Below the pieces are notes generated by a model. The model was not told the DNA's origin. It saw only the letters and a list, made by a program, of their open reading frames with translations, and searched no databases. Both the position numbers and the translations under genes were made by a program. From the IMG/VR virus record IMGVR_UViG_3300008110_000040, positions 1-64,000 of that record: DNA of 64,000 nucleotides. One strand, 5' to 3'. Origin of the DNA: a virus. This document shows positions 57,015-64,000 of the stretch, piece by piece. Each line of letters begins with the position of its first letter. The first letter of the stretch is position 1.

Positions 57015-57875
57015 ATGAGCAAAATATCAACAGATAAATTATTAATAAGCTCAGATTTCTATTCAGTACAAGGAGAAGGTATCTCATCAGGAGTACCTTC
57101 ATACTTTGTACGTTTAGGAGTTTGTAACTTAACTTGCGGTATGTCTCGTAAGTTTGCTAATCAATTAGCTAAAGATAAGACATTAGAAGATGGTGAAATC
57201 TTTGAAGGTGATTTACATAAGGAAGGTAAAGCAACTTGGACTTGTGATAGTACATCTCAATGGTTATGGAGAGGAGTTGATCAAGACTTCCAATACCTAA
57301 TTGACCAATGGAAAGAACAAGGTATCTATGATGATATCAAGAATGGTACTATCCATATTATTTGGACTGGTGGAGAACCTACAATTAAAGGACATCAGGA
57401 AGCTATTAGCAATTTTCGAAATTATTGGTTTCAATGGGAAATGAAACAACTAACTGAGAATGGTTATGTTTCTGATTTTACACCATACGATGAAATAGAA
57501 ACCAACGGTACAGTGGTAATTGAAGATAAATTATGGACATTTCTAGACCAAATCAACTGCTCACCAAAGCTATCTAACTCAGGCATGACTGAGAAGCAAC
57601 GCATTGTTCCTGCTGCTATTAAACGCATAATGGAACATAAAAACTATCAGTTTAAGTTCGTTATTTCAACTGAAGATGATGTTAAGGAAATATTCCGTGA
57701 CTTCATTGAGCCATTTAACATTCCACTAAAGAATGTGGTTTGTATGCCAGGTTTAGATGATGTTGCTAATTTTGAAGAACGTACTCAGTTTGTATTAGAG
57801 ATGGCTAAGAAATATAAGTTTAGAGGTTTAACCCGCTTACATATAGCGGCTTGGAATAAAACATTAAATGTATAA
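57015..57875 (+). CDS. queE: 7-carboxy-7-deazaguanine synthase (QueE)
   Basis: A 286-residue radical SAM enzyme that makes CDG from CPH4. FYSVQGEGISSGVPSYFVRLG (residues ~15-35) is the family opening. The iron-sulphur Cys motif is CNLTC (C37, C41) with the third likely Cys at TWTCDS (C77), that is C-x3-C-x35-C, a long insertion compared with the usual C-x3-C-x2-C. Then come IWTGGEPTIKG (~116-126) and DEIETNGT (~155). The gene follows a lipoprotein gene and overlaps another. Confidence 0.85.
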   Translation: MSKISTDKLLISSDFYSVQGEGISSGVPSYFVRLGVCNLTCGMSRKFANQLAKDKTLEDGEIFEGDLHKEGKATWTCDSTSQWLWRGVDQDFQYLIDQWKEQGIYDDIKNGTIHIIWTGGEPTIKGHQEAISNFRNYWFQWEMKQLTENGYVSDFTPYDEIETNGTVVIEDKLWTFLDQINCSPKLSNSGMTEKQRIVPAAIKRIMEHKNYQFKFVISTEDDVKEIFRDFIEPFNIPLKNVVCMPGLDDVANFEERTQFVLEMAKKYKFRGLTRLHIAAWNKTLNV

Positions 57876-58206
57876 AATATTAATAGTATTAGCAGTACTA
57901 CTAGGTAGTTGCTGCCAACCAAATCAAAAACGTTTACCTACTAAAGTAGAATACTTACGTATTGGATTTGAAAATGGTAAAGAATCTTATCTGCAAATAC
58001 AAGGCACAGGTCTATATGAAATAAGATATGGCGATGAATTACATATGCAGGTGGTTGAAAACCCAGCACAAGCTTGTGCGGGAAAAGGATCTGATATGAT
58101 TGCATCAGACGTTAACTTCTTCTCAGTAGTTTCAGAACACGAGTATAACATTAAACATTTAGGAGTAGAAGCAACACCAGTAACACCAACACCAGAATAT
58201 CAATAA
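57868..58206 (+). CDS. Predicted lipoprotein
   Basis: A 112-residue protein with signal MYKILIVLAVLLGSCCQ and lipobox LGSC. The mature part has an FENGKESYLQIQG strand and ends PVTPTPEYQ. It overlaps queE by 8 bases. Two lipoproteins within the que gene group suggest surface-exclusion proteins expressed early. Function inferred only. Confidence 0.65.
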   Translation: MYKILIVLAVLLGSCCQPNQKRLPTKVEYLRIGFENGKESYLQIQGTGLYEIRYGDELHMQVVENPAQACAGKGSDMIASDVNFFSVVSEHEYNIKHLGVEATPVTPTPEYQ

Positions 58207-58207
58207 T

Positions 58208-58663
58208 ATGCAAGAACTAAATAATTATTTAAATGTATTTCAAATCATCATTAGTGATTTGACAGAGTTATCACCATCAACAAAAAATGTTAGATTAGGT
58301 GGATCTTTAATCCTTAAATTACACGGATTAAAATTTTCAAGATCAATTGGGGATTTAGATGTTATTATTACTAATCCAACTGAAAAACAAAAGGATTATT
58401 TAAGAGCGTTAAAGTTCTTTAACTACGAAGATGACGGGTATGATAATCAAACTAACTACAAATTTAAAAAGAATGGATTTGTATTAAATATATTGATAGT
58501 AGATCCTTATACGTTACCTGTTACACCAATGTTTTATTGTTATGAAAATAAATACTATGGTGTGGTATCTGTAGATGAAATTATTGATGCTAAAAAACGA
58601 TACAAACGTACTAAAGATATCAGTGATTTCTTATTATTAAAGAACGAAAATTTTAATATATAA
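58208..58663 (+). CDS. Nucleotidyltransferase-like protein
   Basis: A 151-residue protein with GGSLILKLHGLKFSR and IGDLDVIITN (residues ~33-60), the GS...DxD pattern of minimal nucleotidyltransferases (AbiEii/MNT type). A third acidic position may be LIVDPY (~98). Enzymes of this fold modify nucleotides, proteins or tRNA ends. Substrate unknown. Confidence 0.6.
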   Translation: MQELNNYLNVFQIIISDLTELSPSTKNVRLGGSLILKLHGLKFSRSIGDLDVIITNPTEKQKDYLRALKFFNYEDDGYDNQTNYKFKKNGFVLNILIVDPYTLPVTPMFYCYENKYYGVVSVDEIIDAKKRYKRTKDISDFLLLKNENFNI

Positions 58664-59178
58664 TGAAAATACTATTTAACCAAAGTCATCTCCAAACAGC
58701 TGTATCTCATATAGGAGATCAGATCCATAATAAACATTATAATGATCCTAATCCTCCTGTAATGATATGTGTGTTAAATGGAGCATTTATGTTTTTTACG
58801 GATTTAGTAAAACAAATAGATATCGATTGTGAAATCGATTTTATTCAAGCTAGATCATATCAAGGACAGGAACAATTTGATGTTAAAATAATTAAAGATA
58901 TCACTACGGATATTACAGGTAAAAATGTTTATATAGTAGATGATATATTAGACTCAGGAAATACATTAACTAAAATAATAGAATATTTAGGTACACATCA
59001 TAAACCTCGTTCTATTACTCCTGTAGTGTTATTTAAAAAACACACTAATAATTGGCCTGTTATGTATGGAATAGAATTGACAGATGAAGCATGGTTATGT
59101 GGTTATGGTTTAGATGGAGAGAATGGTCTTTACAGAAATCGTTCTGTAATATTTGGAAAATCAGAAGAAATAGATTAA
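58663..59178 (+). CDS. Hypoxanthine phosphoribosyltransferase-like
   Basis: A 171-residue type I PRTase. The PRPP-binding motif is VYIVDDILDSGNTL (about residues 88-101); the N-terminal part has MICVLNGAFMFFTDLVKQ and IDFIQARSYQG. Length fits bacterial HPRT (~175-180). It salvages purine bases to GMP/IMP, which could raise GTP for FolE or purines for replication. One-base overlap with the previous gene. Confidence 0.82.
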   Translation: MKILFNQSHLQTAVSHIGDQIHNKHYNDPNPPVMICVLNGAFMFFTDLVKQIDIDCEIDFIQARSYQGQEQFDVKIIKDITTDITGKNVYIVDDILDSGNTLTKIIEYLGTHHKPRSITPVVLFKKHTNNWPVMYGIELTDEAWLCGYGLDGENGLYRNRSVIFGKSEEID

Positions 59179-59187
59179 ATTTAAAGT

Positions 59188-59916
59188 ATGGCAGATACAA
59201 GAAAAACAGTTGTTGACATTGAAAAACTAGAAACAGCAGGCGCTGGTTTTGCTAATGGTATTTCAACGCAATTAGATGCTTTGATTAAAGCAGGAGAACA
59301 TCGCTCTCTAAACAGTGATGAAAAAAGTATTATTATTGATCAAGCAACAGAAGCTTATGGTAAGTTTTTAGATGCATTAGGTGTTAATTGGAAAAATGAT
59401 CCAAACAGTATGGATACTCCAAGACGTGTAGCTAAAGCATATGTTAATGATTTATGGAAAGGTAGATATGAATTACCATCTGAAATCACAGCATTCCCAA
59501 GTGATGGTTACAAAGGTATTATCTTAGAAAGAGATATTCCGATTGTTAGTATGTGTTCACATCATCATCAAGCAATTTTAGGTAAAGTACATATTGCGTA
59601 TGTTTCAGGTGCTGAAGGTAAAGTAATTGGTTTATCTAAATTAAATCGTATTGCTGAACATTTTGCTCGTAGAGGTGCTATCCAAGAACAATTAACAGTA
59701 GCTATTCATAATGCAGTAGATTATATCTGTGAAGGTAATCAAGGTGTTATGGTTGTAGTACATTCATTCCACAACTGTGTAAGTTGTCGTGGAGTTAAAC
59801 ATTTTGGTGCTTCAATGGTAACAAGTGAAGTAAGTGGTGTATTTGCAGACCATACTAAAACGGCTAAAGAAGAAGTAATGGATATGATTAAATTAAATAT
59901 GGAGGGTTATAGATAA
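59188..59916 (+). CDS. folE: GTP cyclohydrolase I (FolE)
   Basis: A 242-residue GTP cyclohydrolase IA. Motifs: DPNSMDTPRRVAKAYVND (residues ~72-88), VSMCSHHHQAILGKVHIAY (~119-137) with zinc Cys and His, GLSKLNRIAEHFARRGAIQEQLT (~150-172), and CVSCRGVKHFGASM (~196-209). It starts the pterin/deazaguanine pathway from GTP. With QueD, QueE and QueC it completes preQ0 synthesis. High confidence. Confidence 0.93.
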   Translation: MADTRKTVVDIEKLETAGAGFANGISTQLDALIKAGEHRSLNSDEKSIIIDQATEAYGKFLDALGVNWKNDPNSMDTPRRVAKAYVNDLWKGRYELPSEITAFPSDGYKGIILERDIPIVSMCSHHHQAILGKVHIAYVSGAEGKVIGLSKLNRIAEHFARRGAIQEQLTVAIHNAVDYICEGNQGVMVVVHSFHNCVSCRGVKHFGASMVTSEVSGVFADHTKTAKEEVMDMIKLNMEGYR

Positions 59917-59917
59917 T

Positions 59918-60418
59918 ATGTTAAATGCAGAACAAATAATAGAACAAAACTTACTAAAGCTACAGTATACTCATGGTAAACCAGCACAAGTAGGGTACGA
60001 TTTATCAATTCAATCCGTACAAAAAGTAGTATCTGGTGTAAAAATGGGATATGTTTTAAAAGATAAAACTATATTAGCTCACTACGAACCTTTATATCCC
60101 ACTAAAGTAGATGAATATACTGGTTGGATATTATATCCGGGTGTATATGATATTACTTTTCATGAAGGATGCAAAATTCCAGCAGATCGTACGGCTTTTA
60201 TTAAACAGCGTTCATCCTTATATCGTAATGGTGCAATAATCAATAGCCCTGTATTTGATCCCGGTTTTGAAACAGAACATATGGGTACATTTATGTATGT
60301 ATACGAAACCATATTTATTGAACAAGACGCTCGCGTAGCTCAGATATATTTCCATGAGTCTACATCAACTGACAATCTTTACAACGGTCAGTGGCAAAAC
60401 GACAAACAGAGACAATAA
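59918..60418 (+). CDS. dCTP deaminase / dUTPase family protein
   Basis: A 166-residue trimeric-dUTPase-fold protein. FIKQRSSLYRNGAIINSPVFDPGFET (about residues 88-113) matches the family motif, with RSSL and the DPGF strand. It is nearer to dCTP deaminase than dUTPase by the RSSLYRNG pattern, but the enzyme cannot be fixed by eye. It would adjust dCTP/dUTP pools during phage DNA synthesis. It ends the nucleotide gene run. Confidence 0.72.
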   Translation: MLNAEQIIEQNLLKLQYTHGKPAQVGYDLSIQSVQKVVSGVKMGYVLKDKTILAHYEPLYPTKVDEYTGWILYPGVYDITFHEGCKIPADRTAFIKQRSSLYRNGAIINSPVFDPGFETEHMGTFMYVYETIFIEQDARVAQIYFHESTSTDNLYNGQWQNDKQRQ

Positions 60419-60437
60419 TAGCCTGTTAACCATTGAT

Positions 60438-60459
60438 AGCCCCTCAATCGAGGGGCTTT
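60438..60459 (+). terminator. Terminator after nucleotide genes
   Basis: A perfect 8-bp stem AGCCCCTC / GAGGGGCT with an AATC loop and TTTC tail. Confidence 0.8.
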
Positions 60460-60469
60460 CTTAGTTTAC

Positions 60470-60478
60470 ATATTTATA
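60470..60478 (+). promoter_or_regulatory. ATATTTATA box
   Basis: A copy of the box 18 bases before the fibre gene, inside the palindrome CATATTTATATG. Confidence 0.5.
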
Positions 60479-60496
60479 TGTAAATAATCATAAATA

Positions 60497-62056
60497 ATGA
60501 CATACCCTATAACACGACAATTTGGCCCGAATGCAAAAGGCTCAGAGCTAACCTTTGCAGATATGGATAATAATTTATTATATCTAGATGCAAAAGTAAC
60601 AGGATCTAACAATTATATTGCATTATTCAATGGATCTTCAGCTGTAACTTCAAGTATTATATATCAACTTAATAATAATATTGGTATAGGTACCACTAAT
60701 CCATTATCTAAATTTGTGGTATCTAATAATAATTCTCAAAGTATAGAATTTGATTATTCTGTTGATTTAGGAGGTAATTATATAGAAAGTTTTAATAGAA
60801 CAACTAATGTTCCTGTAGATTTGATATATTATTTAGGAACAGGTAATGCTAGTTACAAATGGTATACTAACGGTTCTCAAAAAATGTCATTAAATAATAA
60901 TGGTTCTTTGAATATAACAGGTTCTATTACTTCAAGTAATGGTCTTTTAGTAAATAACGGAGGAATAACGGTAGGAGGTCAATCTAATTTTGATGGAGGA
61001 ATAGATTTATTTGAAAGCGTACTTAATTTAAGCGGTGAGGGAGGTCTCATTAATATAAATAACGGAGAATTAAGAGTAACAGGTAGTACTAATATAACAG
61101 GTTCTTTAAACATTAATGGAAGTTCTATTATAACAGGTTCTTTAAATGTAAGTGGAAGTACTATAGTTGTAACGGGTTCATTAAGAATATTTTCACCTGT
61201 ATCAACACATGAAATTAGAGGAAATAACAGTATTAATTTAATATCAACAGGTGGAGCTATAAATCTTACAGCAACTTCTGGAGTAAATATTAACGGAAAT
61301 TTAAATGGAGGTATTATATATAGTAATGATAAAGTAAGAATTGGGAGCTCAGCAACTCCAAGTAGACAACTAGAAATAACAAATAGCGGATCATTAAGTC
61401 CTACTATTAGATTTAATAATATAATAACCGGAACTATATATGATATATCTAATACAGGTAATTTATTTATAAATAGAGGAGGTAGCAACAGTGGGTTAGT
61501 TATAGCATCCGGCTCGGGAGCAGGAGGAGTAGTATTTACAACATCGTCTATAACACTACAATCAGGAGGGGAAGAAACATACACTACAACTAATTTTGGA
61601 GCAGGGGTATATACTATAACATTAAATTGGAATGGAGGAGATGATATAACTATATATGATGGAAGTACTACAGGAAGTATAATATGGAATCAAGGATATG
61701 CCACCCCTCCAGTAACTTCTTCTACTGTTGTTACTATAAGTACAGGATTTCTTACTTTTAAAACAGATGGATTTACTCAAAGTGATGTAGATTTAAATCT
61801 AATAACAGTTAGTTCACTTGCATCTAATATTAGAGTAGGTATAAACAAAGCGTCAGGTAGTGCAATTAATGCTACTGGGTTAGATATAAGTGGTAGTTTA
61901 TTGGTATCAGGAAGTACTACTATAACTGATGTTCTTACTTTACCTCCTGTAAATCCTTTACCATCAGGTAGACCTACTGGTTCATTAGCTGTATCAGGAA
62001 GTGGAGCAAATTGTAAAATTTATTTTTTTAATGGAAGTTGGAATGCATTATTTTAA
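60497..62056 (+). CDS. Tail fibre / adhesin-like protein
   Basis: A 519-residue fibre. The N-terminus GSELTFADMDNNLLYLDAK matches the LTxxELDxNFxxL motif of the fibre at 42304. Then come YQLNNNIGIGTTNP, ITGSLNINGSSIITGSLNV repeats, and a C-terminal part ending FFNGSWNALF. A CUB-like or CBM-like segment (NFGAGVYTITLNWNGGDDITIYDG, ~residue 372) may be a receptor module. It stands alone between nucleotide genes and polB. Confidence 0.65.
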   Translation: MTYPITRQFGPNAKGSELTFADMDNNLLYLDAKVTGSNNYIALFNGSSAVTSSIIYQLNNNIGIGTTNPLSKFVVSNNNSQSIEFDYSVDLGGNYIESFNRTTNVPVDLIYYLGTGNASYKWYTNGSQKMSLNNNGSLNITGSITSSNGLLVNNGGITVGGQSNFDGGIDLFESVLNLSGEGGLININNGELRVTGSTNITGSLNINGSSIITGSLNVSGSTIVVTGSLRIFSPVSTHEIRGNNSINLISTGGAINLTATSGVNINGNLNGGIIYSNDKVRIGSSATPSRQLEITNSGSLSPTIRFNNIITGTIYDISNTGNLFINRGGSNSGLVIASGSGAGGVVFTTSSITLQSGGEETYTTTNFGAGVYTITLNWNGGDDITIYDGSTTGSIIWNQGYATPPVTSSTVVTISTGFLTFKTDGFTQSDVDLNLITVSSLASNIRVGINKASGSAINATGLDISGSLLVSGSTTITDVLTLPPVNPLPSGRPTGSLAVSGSGANCKIYFFNGSWNALF

Positions 62057-62076
62057 CAATTACTAAAATATTTTAG

Positions 62077-62106
62077 AGAGGTTTGGTTTTCCAAACCTCT
62101 TTTTTT
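62077..62106 (+). terminator. Terminator after fibre gene
   Basis: A perfect 10-bp stem AGAGGTTTGG / CCAAACCTCT, TTTT loop, six T. Confidence 0.9.
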
Positions 62107-62113
62107 ATCTTTA
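62082..62113 (+). promoter_or_regulatory. Bacteroidota-type promoter overlapping terminator
   Basis: TTTG (62082-62085) lies in the terminator stem, a 20-base spacer, then TATCTTTA (62106-62113). The polymerase ATG at 62118 follows within five bases, so a leaderless mRNA is expected. Confidence 0.6.
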
Positions 62114-62117
62114 CAAC

Positions 62118-64000
62118 ATGTATCAAGCAGCATATTACGACAGAACATCATATACTTATCATTTAAGAGATGATGAAAGAGGATGGATTGATTTTAAATA
62201 CACACCTGAATTATATAGAATAGATCCTACTGGGGAATTAGAAACACTAGATGGAAAACGAGCTATAGCAGTACAAAAATACGATTGGAAAGATAATTCA
62301 CTCTACGAAAAGGATGTAGATAAATTAACTCGAGTGTTAATAGATCTATATAAAGATAGTGATGATTCTCCTAAATGGCATAATGTTGTATATTTTGATA
62401 TAGAGTGCGAAATTGGAGGAGCACTAACCACAGAATATATAAAAACGGCCCCTATGAAAATGACGTCTGTATCGGTTTATGATCACACCACCAAACGTTA
62501 TTACTGTTATATATTAGATGAAAAAAAACAACTAAAATTTACCGAAAACGAAAACAGAACCATAATACCATTCAATACAGAAGCAGAAATGCTTCGTAAA
62601 TTTCTTGATTTATGGGAAGAATTAGCTCCCACTATCATTACAGGATGGAATAGTGGATTCTTTGACGTTCCTTACATGTACTACAGAATATTAAATGTAT
62701 TGGGTTATGATGAGGCTCAACGTTTATCTCCATTACGTAAATTAAATTTCACTGAGTGGGATACAGCTCAACCTATAGAATTAGGTGGTATAAATCATTT
62801 AGATTATATGTTGTTGTTTAAGAAATATATTGTTAAACAAGAACCATCATATAAATTAGGTGATATAGGAGAAAAATACGTTAAGTTAGGTAAAGTTGAG
62901 TATGATGGCAATTTAGATAAATTATTTCAGGATGATATCAATAAATTTATTGAATATAACTTACGAGATGTTGAAATTATTATTGAATTAGAGAAAAAAC
63001 TTAAATTCATTGATTTAACAATAGCTATCTGTCATTTATGCCATGTACCTTATGAACAAATTTATTTATCTACAGTATTAAATGATGGAGCTATATTAAC
63101 ATATCTAAAACGACAAGATATAGTTTCTCCAAACAAACCAACCACTATAAATCCCTTACTAAAAGAAAGTACTAGTGATGAGTATGCAGGTGGTTATTTG
63201 AAAGACCCAGTTCCTGGTTTATATGAATGGGTTATTGATCTTGATTTTACTTCGCTATATCCATCGATCATTCGTTCGCTCAATATAGGTATTGAAACGC
63301 TTATAGGTCGCATAGTAAACAACGATAAATACGATAATCAATGGACTTATGCTGAGTTAGTAGATATGGATCCTAATACTTTAGTTACCATTGAAAAACT
63401 TAGAGCTGATTTTACCTTAGCTCGTACGCAAGTACCTGTAGGTAAAATTGTTAAAATGATTGAAGATAATAAATGGGTAACAGCAGCCTCGGGAGCCATA
63501 TTTAGAACAGATAAATCTTCAGTAGTATGTGAGGTATTAACAGATTGGTTTAATAAACGTAAACATTACAAGAAATTAATGTCTCAAGCATATAAATCAG
63601 GTGATTCTAATTTAGGAGATCATTACCATCGATTACAACATGCTTATAAAATTAAATTAAATGACGTTTACGGTTGTTATGCTATCAATGGTTGGCGCTA
63701 TACAGATGGTCATAAAATAATTTCATCTGCTATTACATTAACAGGACAACGTGTAACGCAAGAATCTATTAAATTTGTTAATAGATGGATGAATAGTAAG
63801 TTAAATACTAAGAATAAAGATTATGTTGTAACATCAGATACAGACTCATTATTTATCCAAGTAAAAGACTTATTGGTAGATAAAGGTATTGATTTAACTA
63901 ATAAAGAGGCATGTATTGCTGCTGTATTAGAAATAGCAACTGAAATACAAACAGCCGCTAATACTTTTATAGGTAATTTTGCTATGGAATCATTTAATAT
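62118..64000 (+). CDS. DNA polymerase family B (T4 gp43-like), 3' end outside window
   Basis: The first ~627 residues of a B-family replicative polymerase. Exonuclease motifs: VVYFDIECEIGG (Exo I, about residues 90-101), TGWNSGFFDVPYM (Exo II, ~175) and YNLRDVEII (Exo III, ~283). Polymerase motif A is DLDFTSLYPSIIRSLNI (~374-390), motif B KIKLNDVYGCYAINGW (~512-527), motif C SDTDSLF (~575). The frame stays open to the window edge. T4 gp43 is ~898 residues, so about 270 are missing. It is the main replicase. Confidence 0.93.
   Translation, partial: MYQAAYYDRTSYTYHLRDDERGWIDFKYTPELYRIDPTGELETLDGKRAIAVQKYDWKDNSLYEKDVDKLTRVLIDLYKDSDDSPKWHNVVYFDIECEIGGALTTEYIKTAPMKMTSVSVYDHTTKRYYCYILDEKKQLKFTENENRTIIPFNTEAEMLRKFLDLWEELAPTIITGWNSGFFDVPYMYYRILNVLGYDEAQRLSPLRKLNFTEWDTAQPIELGGINHLDYMLLFKKYIVKQEPSYKLGDIGEKYVKLGKVEYDGNLDKLFQDDINKFIEYNLRDVEIIIELEKKLKFIDLTIAICHLCHVPYEQIYLSTVLNDGAILTYLKRQDIVSPNKPTTINPLLKESTSDEYAGGYLKDPVPGLYEWVIDLDFTSLYPSIIRSLNIGIETLIGRIVNNDKYDNQWTYAELVDMDPNTLVTIEKLRADFTLARTQVPVGKIVKMIEDNKWVTAASGAIFRTDKSSVVCEVLTDWFNKRKHYKKLMSQAYKSGDSNLGDHYHRLQHAYKIKLNDVYGCYAINGWRYTDGHKIISSAITLTGQRVTQESIKFVNRWMNSKLNTKNKDYVVTSDTDSLFIQVKDLLVDKGIDLTNKEACIAAVLEIATEIQTAANTFIGNFAMESFN

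Overview
The window is one 64 kb stretch of a large, AT-rich, T4-like tailed phage (contractile tail). Every gene I can support is on the + strand. The host is probably in the Bacteroidota. Several promoters match the TTTG / TAnnTTTG pattern of that phylum, one small protein carries a KRGxCCGNxCxHCPY motif typical of Bacteroidota proteins, and start codons usually lack a Shine-Dalgarno sequence. There is no integrase, CRISPR array or insertion sequence.

Layout. 1-3.7 kb: neck and tail-terminator genes in T4 order (gp13-like, gp14-like, gp15-like), interleaved with two small proteins that have capsid-targeting-like N-termini. 3.7-17.4 kb: a long block of repetitive fibre and adhesin genes (SHAEG/YadA-like, LamG-like, GTASFA-type repeats), including one decayed fibre fragment. 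17.4-32.4 kb: sheath, tube, a tail-assembly chaperone pair joined by a probable +1 (or -2) frameshift, tape measure, gp53-like wedge, and a giant hub protein ending in a SleB-like hydrolase domain. 32.4-42.3 kb: replication and nucleotide genes: an unusual family-A polymerase-like protein, a gp32-like SSB, UvsX, a FEN/RNase H, a DnaB-type helicase, thioredoxin and a class II (B12) ribonucleotide reductase. 42.3-44.9 kb: another fibre, then a DpdA-like transglycosylase. 45.7-53.8 kb: an RNA island. 53.8-60.4 kb: QueC, QueD, QueE, FolE, HPRT and a dCTP-deaminase-like enzyme. 60.5-62.1 kb: a further fibre. 62.1 kb to the edge: family B DNA polymerase, cut off by the window end.

The RNA island is the most remarkable part. 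It holds 27 conventional tRNAs covering all 20 amino acids, a very short but recognisable RNase P RNA, and a 541-residue Ro60 (TROVE + vWA) protein. Around Ro60 is a family of RNAs that share a covarying two-helix stem (conserved TAGYAAY and TACTTCG strands). On this stem sit tRNA-like bodies that are often inside-out: T arm, capped acceptor, D arm. I read these as an expanded phage Y-RNA family that mimics several tRNA isotypes (Leu, Glu, Ile, His, Tyr and a class II body). Permuted tRNA genes are the main alternative. Several other structured RNAs with no recognised family fill the gaps.

The queuosine-type genes (FolE, QueD, QueE, QueC) plus the DpdA-like transglycosylase form what looks like a complete route to 7-deazaguanine in phage DNA, which in other phages protects against restriction. 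At least eight small proteins share a T4-internal-protein-like leader with a prohead-protease-like site, which suggests a set of packaged and injected proteins.
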